NCBI GenBank assembly: GCA_902618195.1
Contig: CACMZO010000008.1
Span: 1-48,708 of the forward strand
Direction of reading: 5' to 3'
DNA length: 48,708 nt
Origin: an uncultured SAR116 cluster alpha proteobacterium
GTDB taxonomy: Bacteria > Pseudomonadota > Alphaproteobacteria > Puniceispirillales > Marisalimonadaceae
Position numbers and translations under genes: made by a program. Each line of letters begins with the position of its first letter. Positions within the stretch are counted from its first letter, which is position 1. This document shows positions 36,738-42,742 of this stretch, piece by piece. Below the pieces are notes generated by a model. That model did no database searches. It was given only the letters and a program-made list of their open reading frames with translations, and was not told the origin of the DNA.

Positions 36738-36773
36738 TCTACAGATTAAAGTAAAATTACATTAATCTGTAGA
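36738..36773 (-). terminator. 12-bp perfect inverted repeat (terminator or operator)
   Basis: TCTACAGATTAA - 12-base loop - TTAATCTGTAGA, between the 54-aa gene stop and the 100-aa gene start. On the minus strand TTTT follows, so it may end the 54-aa transcript. Its symmetry and position upstream of the next gene also suit a repressor site. Confidence 0.5.
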
Positions 36774-36790
36774 AGTCCTTTTATAAAGCA

Positions 36791-36955
36791 TCAATTATCT
36801 TTTTTTTTAAATTTAACTTTTCTTACATGATATCGTTTAGATTTCTTTGTATCTTTTTTAGGTTGAGGATAACCAATACTAATATGTAATTTTTTTGGGT
36901 TAAATTTTCTCGTATGCCTATTTTGGGCAAGTTTCTTTTTATGAATTAATTTCAT
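36791..36955 (-). CDS. Very basic 54-residue protein
   Basis: MKLIHKKKLAQNRHTRKF opens a 54-residue protein in which nearly half the residues are Lys, Arg or His, with almost no acidic ones. TGAGGT sits at good distance ahead of the ATG, which supports translation. Such composition suggests nucleic-acid binding or a ribosome-associated role, but no family is recognised; this is inference. The downstream inverted repeat could be its terminator. It is short enough to be missed by size-filtered gene calling. Confidence 0.5.
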   Translation of the reverse strand: MKLIHKKKLAQNRHTRKFNPKKLHISIGYPQPKKDTKKSKRYHVRKVKFKKKDN

Positions 36956-37394
36956 AATACCTCACAGTCATCATTAAAATTTGATGAAAATAATTTAAAA
37001 ATTTAAGTAAAGAGAATAACCAAGGAAGACTAAGAAACAGTTCCAACTAGGTTATGCCGCAATAATGCGAAATACATATTATTTAATCATGGAAAAATTT
37101 TAACTTCTTAATTTGAACAACTTTTTTAGAAAGTTTGGTTAATTCTTATTGTAAATGAAAATTTTAAAACGACTATTTTAGTACGAGTTAAAACCGTAAA
37201 AATTAAATAAAATATCTATCATTTTTTCTATCATTTTTTTTAGTCTCTTAAGATAGTTAAAAGTTGAGTTGTTTAATTAGTCTTATTCAATCATTAAGTC
37301 AAGAAATAAATCTAGTTAAAAATTAAAATAAGCATTTTCCTAAAACTAACATAAATTAATTTGAACTTCCCTTATTCATTATTAGAATAAAGTT
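36956..37394. other. 439-bp non-coding stretch of the island
   Basis: No plausible coding frame on either strand and no tRNA-like fold. It holds two near-tandem copies of tctatcatttttt about 12 bp apart (37215-37239) and, at its end, a candidate promoter for the next gene. A small RNA or regulatory region is possible but I see no positive evidence. Confidence 0.4.
37361..37388 (+). promoter_or_regulatory. Candidate promoter of the 81-aa secreted protein gene
   Basis: TTGAAC (37361-37366), 16-base spacer, TAGAAT (37383-37388). The expected transcript start falls at or just before the ATG at 37395, so the mRNA may be leaderless; indeed there is no ribosome site. Confidence 0.35.
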
Positions 37395-37640
37395 ATGAAA
37401 AAAATTTTGGTTTTTATATTATTGTTAATACCCCATGTATCAGTCTCTGATGAGATTTTAATGAAATGTGATGGTAAACTTTATAAATTTGTAGATACTT
37501 TTTTAACTAAAAAAGTTTTTATGAGAAATAAAGCAGAATGGAAAGAGTGGTGTAACAATCCAAAATTTGACACATATATTCATAAGGATCGTGGTGCAAA
37601 GTGTGAAATAAAAGGTAGGAAAAAATATGAGAAAAATTAG
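37395..37640 (+). CDS. Small secreted protein
   Basis: 81 residues with a signal peptide (KKILVFILLLIPHVSVS, cleavage near residue 18). The mature part is short, basic and contains three cysteines (MKCDG, EWCNN, AKCEI). No family recognised. It is the first plus-strand gene of the island, 79 bp ahead of a single-span peptide gene and oriented with the lipoprotein operon. A periplasmic accessory role is the most that can be inferred. Confidence 0.55.
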   Translation: MKKILVFILLLIPHVSVSDEILMKCDGKLYKFVDTFLTKKVFMRNKAEWKEWCNNPKFDTYIHKDRGAKCEIKGRKKYEKN

Positions 37641-37719
37641 ATTTTGGTTATTAATAATGTTGCGTTAATCAAACCATGGTTTTACGGTATGATTATATTC
37701 AATTATTTAAGGTGAAAAT

Positions 37720-37866
37720 ATGATACAAAATTATATTAACTGGGAAAAAAAACAAATAGATTGGTGGAAAGAAAAACTTGGTATTTCTGACCATGGAGTT
37801 GCATGGATATCATTCATCAAGGGTATTATAGTAGGATTATTAGTTTATCACTTTTTTACAGTTTAA
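37720..37866 (+). CDS. 48-residue single-span membrane peptide
   Basis: MIQNYINWEKKQIDWWKEKLG is a Trp-rich amphipathic start, followed by one hydrophobic helix (about 28-46) to the stop. AAGGTG precedes the ATG. Upstream, a perfect 12-bp palindrome AAACCATGGTTT (37671-37682) could be an operator. The architecture resembles small toxic or holin-like peptides or small membrane-protein regulators, without a specific match. Confidence 0.45.
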   Translation: MIQNYINWEKKQIDWWKEKLGISDHGVAWISFIKGIIVGLLVYHFFTV

Positions 37867-37921
37867 GATTTCAGAGGTATTTAAATATTATGAGTAAAGA
37901 TTTTAAAGTGTTTTTGGTGGT

Positions 37922-38098
37922 ATGGGAAGAATTTTAGACCGAAGTACACTTATTATCACAGACACTTACTCCAACCCTCATGAGAAGAGTAGGTGTGAAC
38001 TTTTTCAGTCTCTCTCTGAATTTAAAAAAGAATGGCAAACTATCAAAAGAAGATTGCAATCTGAATACAACTCAAAGTTAAAGAAAAATAAGATATGA
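37922..38098 (+). CDS. 58-residue basic peptide coupled to the lipoprotein gene
   Basis: MGRILDRSTLIITDTYSNPH starts a 58-residue, Lys/Arg-rich protein with a helical C-terminal half. Its TGA overlaps the ATG of the MORN/M48 gene (ATGA), a layout typical of coupled genes. A 15-codon frame starting at 37890 (with GAGG upstream) overlaps its start out of frame and may be a leader peptide that delivers ribosomes. No family recognised. Confidence 0.45.
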   Translation: MGRILDRSTLIITDTYSNPHEKSRCELFQSLSEFKKEWQTIKRRLQSEYNSKLKKNKI

Positions 38099-40074
38099 AA
38101 TATTTTATTGGATTATTTATTATTATTTTTCTTAATGGTTGTAATCCAGAAAGAGTAGAAAAACTTGGGCAGTCTCTAGAAACTACTGCAAATGTTTTAG
38201 ATGCACTTGCACCAGTTTTAAATCCAATAGACCGATATCTTCATCAAAAGGTTTATGACTATGAATATAAAGGTGAATACAAAGATAATAAAAGGCATGG
38301 TTATGGAACATATATTTGGAAAGACGAAAAATCTAAAGGACAAAAATATGTTGGTTATTGGAAAAATAATAGAATGCATGGAAAAGGTAATATAACCTTA
38401 TCAAATGGTGATAGATATTCTGGTGATTTCAAATATGACAAATATGATGGAGAGGGAACTTACTTTTATAATAATGGAAGAAAACAAGAAGGTGTTTGGA
38501 AAGATGGGTTTTTCCAGTATGCAAAAAAATTAGATAATAATAGAGAAAATTATGTTCCATCATATAAACCAGAGTATGCAAACAAATCTGATTGTGACCC
38601 CACTATAAGTTCATGGTGCAAAGAACAACAAAATAAAAACGCATCTAAAGCAGAGAATGCAAATAAATCTGATTGTGACACAACAACTTCATGGTGTTAC
38701 GAACAACAAAATATAAACACATCTAACTTAAATGTATCAAATAACAATTCTAATCATAGTCATACACATTCTTCTAATGTTGATAAAGTAAGTGAAAAAG
38801 AAGAATTAGGATTTTGGGGAAAGACTGATAAATTTTTAGGACAAATTGCAGATGGAATTTCTAAAGAAGATACTATTACTGGATTAAGAACCTTAGATAA
38901 ACCATTTCACAATGAAGAAGATTATAGAAAACAAGGTGAGAAAACTTTTAATCTCATTTTGAATAAAGCAAGAAAACAAAATGCCAGAATACTCTCTGAA
39001 ACCGACCCTCAATTTATAAGAGTCAAAAATATTGTTGATAGATTAGTTGATGCAAGTCATTACAGAAAACATAAAGATAAAGTTAAATATGCAGTTATAG
39101 ATGTTAATGAATTTCAAGCACTTGCATTTGGTGGCGGATACTTTGTTGTCTTTACTGGTTTAATTAATCAAACAAATGATGATGAACTTGCATATGTTAT
39201 TGCACATGAACTTGCACACAATACAGCAGGACATATTGAAGAAAAATATTTTCTCACATTAAAAGATGTTTTTGGAGATAAACCCTCTTCTGGGTATGCA
39301 ACCTCATTCACAAATATAATGGAACAAGAAGCAGATAGAGTTGCAATTATCTATACTGCATTAGCAGGGTTTAATCCTAATGGTGGTGCAACAATTTGGG
39401 AAAAAAGACCACAAGGAATTGAACAATATGCATTTTATAGAAGTCATCCAGCAAATGACCAAAGAGCACAAGCAGTAAGATATGCATCTAGTAAAATAAT
39501 GAAATATTACAAAAGAGGAGTCGTAAATCCTAATGTAGAAAAGATTCTTCAATGTAATGAATTATTTTGTAAAAAAGGTGGAACTAGATTAGCAGATGGA
39601 AAAGGTGGTGGAGTTTTAAAAACTTTGGAAGTGATTGCAGATGCAGTTGTAAAGAACCAAGCAATTAAGAATGAAAAAAAACTTCAAGAAAAAGAAATTG
39701 CACAATCTAGAAACATAATAGCAAATAATAGATTACTTACACCACCAAACATAAACTGGCTAGGTGGTTGGAATTTAAGGTATCAAGGAACAATCAATAG
39801 GCATAATCAAAAGTCTGGAATGAACTTTGCTTTTACACAAAATCTTTCTCAAGGACAATTTTATTACAATTTTAATAATGTAATAGAACAAGGGAACATT
39901 GTATTTACTGGGACTAATCAAGCAGGATATTGGTTCAGATGGAATGACAGATATGGTCAAGGTAATCTCCAATTAAGAGAATATACTGATGGTTCATTAA
40001 GAGGTGTAATTTATATTGATGATGGAACTATGCTGGGAAGAAAATTAGGGGAATTTCAAGGGTTCAGAAAATGA
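38095..40074 (+). CDS. MORN-repeat / M48 metalloprotease lipoprotein
   Basis: 659 residues. The lipobox FLNGC gives a lipidated Cys16. Three to four MORN repeats follow (about 58-140; YKGEYKDNKRHGYGTY, YVGYWKNNRMHGKGN, YSGDFKYDKYDGEGTY). A linker with two copies of an ANKSDCD...SWCxEQQN motif (about 162-206) and a His/Ser/Asn-rich tract precede an M48 peptidase domain. His371, Glu372 and His375 of HELAH, Glu410 of EQEAD and the SHPANDQRAQ motif are all intact, so it should be an active BepA/Oma1-type zinc protease. A C-terminal beta-rich domain (about 575-659, WLGGWNLRYQG) is unassigned. A periplasm-facing membrane lipoprotein is expected. Confidence 0.8.
   Translation: MKYFIGLFIIIFLNGCNPERVEKLGQSLETTANVLDALAPVLNPIDRYLHQKVYDYEYKGEYKDNKRHGYGTYIWKDEKSKGQKYVGYWKNNRMHGKGNITLSNGDRYSGDFKYDKYDGEGTYFYNNGRKQEGVWKDGFFQYAKKLDNNRENYVPSYKPEYANKSDCDPTISSWCKEQQNKNASKAENANKSDCDTTTSWCYEQQNINTSNLNVSNNNSNHSHTHSSNVDKVSEKEELGFWGKTDKFLGQIADGISKEDTITGLRTLDKPFHNEEDYRKQGEKTFNLILNKARKQNARILSETDPQFIRVKNIVDRLVDASHYRKHKDKVKYAVIDVNEFQALAFGGGYFVVFTGLINQTNDDELAYVIAHELAHNTAGHIEEKYFLTLKDVFGDKPSSGYATSFTNIMEQEADRVAIIYTALAGFNPNGGATIWEKRPQGIEQYAFYRSHPANDQRAQAVRYASSKIMKYYKRGVVNPNVEKILQCNELFCKKGGTRLADGKGGGVLKTLEVIADAVVKNQAIKNEKKLQEKEIAQSRNIIANNRLLTPPNINWLGGWNLRYQGTINRHNQKSGMNFAFTQNLSQGQFYYNFNNVIEQGNIVFTGTNQAGYWFRWNDRYGQGNLQLREYTDGSLRGVIYIDDGTMLGRKLGEFQGFRK
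38571..38732 (+). repeat. Tandem 81-bp repeat inside the MORN/M48 gene
   Basis: Two diverged copies, about 81 bp apart, encode the ANKSDCD...SWCxEQQN cysteine motif twice in the linker between the MORN and protease domains. Confidence 0.7.
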
Positions 40075-40517
40075 TAAAAGTATACAAAAAATTATTTTTG
40101 ATGTTGGGAGTTACAATTATTCTAATTTTAATGATATCCAAATTTTCATTTTCTTCTAATTGGACAAAAGAAAATAAATGTGCAGATGGAGAGGGATATT
40201 CTTTTGGTTATTGTAGTTTATATTTTGATAGAGTTCACCCCAAGTTTTGTTTAGAGGCATTAATTGAAGGGAAATTACTTATTAGAGATTTAGATTTTGA
40301 AAACCGTAGAATATACACAATGGGTAAAAATCCATTATATCTTTATGACGATTATATTTATAAATTTAAAGTTTTAGGTGGGATAGGATACTTAAAAGAT
40401 AAAAAAATTAAAAATAAAAAAAAATCAAATGACTCTCAACCAACTGTAGAAGTTGCAAACATGAGTATTCGAGGTTGTGAAAGAACTTTAATTGATGATA
40501 TTCAAATAGAAGAATGA
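40071..40517 (+). CDS. Membrane-anchored hypothetical protein coupled to the lipoprotease gene
   Basis: 148 residues. One N-terminal hydrophobic segment (about 8-29) serves as a signal anchor or signal peptide. The exported part has four cysteines (KCADGEGYSFGYC, FCLEA, RGCER) and a Lys-rich stretch near 110-120. ATGA overlap with the MORN/M48 gene implies coupled translation and a shared location in the periplasm. No family recognised. It could be a substrate, inhibitor or partner of the protease. Confidence 0.6.
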   Translation: MIKVYKKLFLMLGVTIILILMISKFSFSSNWTKENKCADGEGYSFGYCSLYFDRVHPKFCLEALIEGKLLIRDLDFENRRIYTMGKNPLYLYDDYIYKFKVLGGIGYLKDKKIKNKKKSNDSQPTVEVANMSIRGCERTLIDDIQIEE

Positions 40518-40521
40518 TGTA

Positions 40522-41013
40522 ATGACCAACTATGTTTTAGATGGACATGATGTATCTGCACTATTTGACTCTTCAATTAGTCCTATAAGTTTTTCTGAAG
40601 ACCCTAGAAAACATATCCCAAATAAAGGTTCAATAATCTATTCGGTCTGGGATAAAAATGAGAATTTTATTTATATAGGTATTAGTGGATTGCAAAAATC
40701 TTTAGAGAAACGCAGTCCTTTATCAAGAATGATTTCTCATGCATCTGGAAGAAGAAGTGGTGACCAGTTTTGTATCTACATCCACGACTTCTATGTAATT
40801 CCAAAACTGATTGAGAAAAGTGAATACTCACCCTCAATTGGAGTTCTGGATAAACTCACCAAGGATTTTATCCAAAGTAACCTCTCATATCGTTTTGTAG
40901 GGTTTGAGACTGATGATAGTGATGAGATTGTCAGAAAATTGGAAAACCAGATTAAGTCTGGTGCATTTGGGTTTTCACCATCATTGAATGGAACTTTACC
41001 ATTGCAGAGATAA
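40522..41013 (+). CDS. GIY-YIG nuclease-like protein
   Basis: 163 residues. The core SIIYSVWD...FIYIGISG carries both tyrosine strands of the GIY-YIG fold (Tyr40 and Tyr51). Downstream Arg69 or Arg78, Glu141 (LENQIKSG) and Asn156 (SPSLNG) match the catalytic Arg, metal-binding Glu and conserved Asn. A 35-residue N-terminal extension has no match. Functions of such stand-alone proteins range from homing and repair to defence nucleases. It starts 4 bp after the membrane-anchored protein gene in the same run. Confidence 0.7.
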   Translation: MTNYVLDGHDVSALFDSSISPISFSEDPRKHIPNKGSIIYSVWDKNENFIYIGISGLQKSLEKRSPLSRMISHASGRRSGDQFCIYIHDFYVIPKLIEKSEYSPSIGVLDKLTKDFIQSNLSYRFVGFETDDSDEIVRKLENQIKSGAFGFSPSLNGTLPLQR

Positions 41014-41022
41014 TAGTCTCTG
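41005..41022. terminator. Small hairpin between convergent island genes
   Basis: CAGAGA-TAATAG-TCTCTG spans the GIY-YIG stop codon, between convergent genes. The stem is 6 bp with no long T-run, so it is at best a weak terminator. Confidence 0.25.
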
Positions 41023-41032
41023 GTTCTAACTC

Positions 41033-41182
41033 TTACTGGGTAGAAACAAACATAATTGCAAGGATAATAATTAAACCAAAGATGACTGCACCACCTACTA
41101 TCATTGCCCAAATACCTTTTAGGATGAGTTTGGGATAGAGGATGATTGCACCAACTAATAAACAAAACAGTAAGAAACTCAT
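41033..41182 (-). CDS. 49-residue two-helix membrane peptide coupled to the NERD gene
   Basis: MSFLLFCLLVGAIILYP forms the first hydrophobic segment; a second (about 25-46, AMIVGGAVIFGLIIILAIMF) follows a short basic loop. Its ATG lies one base after the TGA of the NERD gene, so it is almost certainly translated by coupling. It is the natural partner of the NERD protein's C-terminal membrane anchor. It is below usual ORF-length cut-offs. A longer frame on the same strand here, antisense to the GIY-YIG gene, lacks protein-like composition. Confidence 0.6.
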   Translation of the reverse strand: MSFLLFCLLVGAIILYPKLILKGIWAMIVGGAVIFGLIIILAIMFVSTQ

Positions 41183-41183
41183 G

Positions 41184-41933
41184 TCAGTTCAAAACCCACC
41201 AAATAATTCCGACCACAATCAGTATCGCAAAGATTGTGCGAGTCCAACTGCGACCACTCTCTTGTTTTATCTCTTTAGTAAAACGACACCTTGGATAACT
41301 ACTGCATCCTAAAAATTGAGAACCTTGTCTTGCACCTTGTTTAACTTGTCTTAATACCAATTTAGAACTGCATTTAGGACAAATTGTATGAGATGCATAA
41401 CGATTTTCTAAAGATTGGATATGTTCTTTTTTAGAAATATTATATTCAGATTTCACATTTGATAGTAATCCAACAATTCTTCGTACTTCATCCTGCGAAA
41501 AAATTTCTTCATGAAATCGTTTTATGTAAGAACTTACTCTTGAGGTTAATACATTTGATGGGAGTTCAGTTTTTAATTTAACATCACCTACAAAAGAAAT
41601 TACTGGAAGAATACTAGATTCACCTAGACCAAGATACTTGGATAAGACTTTCTTATGTCTATGAGTTTGTCTTAATGGGTTTTGAAACTTATGTTTAGAT
41701 TTATAGATGACTTGAGTCCAAGTTGATTGTGACTCCGAACCATAAATCCAACCTTTATAATTTTTAGTTTCAACAACAAAGATTCCGAACGGAGAAACAA
41801 GGATATGGTCTATCTGGGTTGTTCCATGTGATGATGGAATAATGACATCATGGAATCTTTGGTAAAGATTTGAATCTAAACCTAACCACAAATTGAATTG
41901 TGTTTTCTTCTCTCCTATCCACCCCTTAAACAT
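41184..41933 (-). CDS. NERD nuclease-like protein with topoisomerase-type zinc finger and membrane anchor
   Basis: 249 residues. The NERD domain (about 1-120) shows GEKKTQFNLWLGL, then QIDHILVSPFGIFVVETKNYKGWIYG with Asp42, Glu55 and Lys57 forming the PD-(D/E)xK-like triad. Cys185, Cys188, Cys210 and Cys216 form a topoisomerase I-type zinc ribbon (TICPKCSSKLVLR, FLGCSSYPRCRF). A C-terminal hydrophobic segment (about 232-248) would tether it to the membrane. GGGGG precedes the ATG. NERD proteins are predicted DNA-processing nucleases. The promoter-proximal region is duplicated just upstream. Confidence 0.8.
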   Translation of the reverse strand: MFKGWIGEKKTQFNLWLGLDSNLYQRFHDVIIPSSHGTTQIDHILVSPFGIFVVETKNYKGWIYGSESQSTWTQVIYKSKHKFQNPLRQTHRHKKVLSKYLGLGESSILPVISFVGDVKLKTELPSNVLTSRVSSYIKRFHEEIFSQDEVRRIVGLLSNVKSEYNISKKEHIQSLENRYASHTICPKCSSKLVLRQVKQGARQGSQFLGCSSYPRCRFTKEIKQESGRSWTRTIFAILIVVGIIWWVLN

Positions 41934-41947
41934 ATACCCCCATTAAT

Positions 41948-42054
41948 ACTGATGTGTAATGTCTAATCTATAAATGCAATAAGTATCCTATCATAAAAAC
42001 ACCCCACCTAAAACTGACAACTAATACCTAAACTATAGTTGCAATAAAGATACT
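41948..42054 (-). repeat. Duplicated leader of the NERD gene, with a mini-ORF
   Basis: Two diverged ~42-bp copies (41948-41989 and 42013-42054), 65 bp apart, share ACTGA, TAAT, CTATA and TGCAATAA blocks. Read on the minus strand each is followed by a G-rich ribosome site and an ATG. The distal ATG (41994) opens a 9-codon frame, MIGYLLHL, that ends before the NERD start. It may be a tandem regulatory site or an upstream ORF. Confidence 0.5.
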
Positions 42055-42125
42055 GAATTAATTGATAGACTCTTCAAAAATTAGTAACTTGTAACTTATT
42101 GAAATTGCTTGTTTTTTATCAGTTT

Positions 42126-42177
42126 GTTTCCAAGTAGTTTCCAAGTAAAAAATAAAAGTAATAGAATCAATGACTTA
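42126..42177 (+). repeat. Right-end arm-type repeats of the island
   Basis: Two adjacent copies of gtttccaagta (42126-42136 and 42137-42147), then aatcaatgactta (42165-42177), a 12-of-13 match to the left-end element. The order toward the core mirrors the left end while orientation is direct. The 41934-42269 gap holds only the NERD leader, these repeats and the right core repeat. Confidence 0.7.
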
Positions 42178-42191
42178 TAAAGAAAAAAACT

Positions 42192-42205
42192 ATTGAGTGG
42201 GAATA
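42192..42205 (+). repeat. attR-like core repeat
   Basis: attgagtgggaata, followed by A. Read in the guaA frame it gives Ile-Glu-Trp-Glu-TAA, the presumed original end of guaA before insertion. Confidence 0.85.
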
Positions 42206-42269
42206 ATTTTAAAAAAGTAGTTATTAAAAAAACTGTTAAACTTTCTTTGTTACGTGGCAATATTTTAAG

Positions 42270-42713
42270 TTAAATATTCTTTTTAATTAGGTATTTTTGA
42301 ATGCCTTCAAAAACTAACTCTTGATTTTGATTAAGTATTTTTGCTTTCATTTCAATTATACCAGTAGTTTTTTGAGAAACTAAATTAATGATTTCAAGTT
42401 TTGGGTATAAAGTATCATTTTTGTATACTGGCTTTAGAAATTTGCCACTAATTTCAATCATTCCTAATAAACTTTGTCTCACCTCTGAAGGAAAACTTCC
42501 TGCACCAGCAGCTGTTTGAGACATAACTTGAAGACCATGAGCAAGCATATTTTTATGACCTTTTTGTTTGCAAAACTCTATATCATAGTGAATTGGGTCA
42601 TTGTCTCCTGATACACTCTGAAACATTGAAAAAATACCGCTTGTTTGCGTTCTTGAAGGAAGTATATAATTGTCTCCAAGATTAAAATCTTCAAAATATT
42701 TATTTTTGATCAT
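42270..42713 (-). CDS. MaoC-like hot-dog dehydratase
   Basis: 147 residues. SVSGDNDPIHYDIEFCKQKGHKNMLAHGLQVMSQTAAG is the MaoC/R-hydratase motif, with the Asp/His catalytic pair in DNDPIHYD. It would hydrate or dehydrate 2-enoyl-CoA or acyl-ACP type substrates. This is the first chromosomal gene right of the island, presumably the old convergent neighbour of guaA. It starts 29 bp downstream of the stop of the sigma-54 activator gene and may be cotranscribed with it, though the functions look unrelated. Confidence 0.82.
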   Translation of the reverse strand: MIKNKYFEDFNLGDNYILPSRTQTSGIFSMFQSVSGDNDPIHYDIEFCKQKGHKNMLAHGLQVMSQTAAGAGSFPSEVRQSLLGMIEISGKFLKPVYKNDTLYPKLEIINLVSQKTTGIIEMKAKILNQNQELVFEGIQKYLIKKNI

Positions 42714-42742
42714 ATCAATGCAATTAATTAAGAATTAAAAAT

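Larger units (their letters stand above)
36236..42205. mobile_element. Genomic island (~5.96 kb) integrated at the 3' end of guaA, no recombinase gene visible
   Basis: The island is bounded by a 14-bp direct repeat (attgagtgggaata) that is the guaA 3' end on the left and a stray copy on the right. Extending three bases outward, 16 of 17 positions match. Just inside both ends are short direct repeats resembling recombinase arm sites. The content is atypical: small ORFs, a MORN/M48 lipoprotein, a GIY-YIG-like protein, a NERD/zinc-finger protein, long non-coding gaps, and on the right side visibly less AT-rich codons. The 3' end of guaA is a known integration hotspot in bacteria. No tyrosine or serine recombinase, excisionase, replicase or phage structural gene is recognisable. 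Confidence 0.8.

Noticed and set aside
40791-41165. 124-aa open frame on the minus strand across the GIY-YIG gene end
   Set aside because: It is antisense to a motif-bearing gene, has a Cys/Trp-rich non-protein-like composition, and shares its 3' region with the better-supported 49-aa membrane peptide in another frame.
36236-42205. Integrated prophage or tRNA-targeted element
   Set aside because: No structural, lysis, replication or integrase genes and no tRNA at either junction; the target is the guaA coding end.
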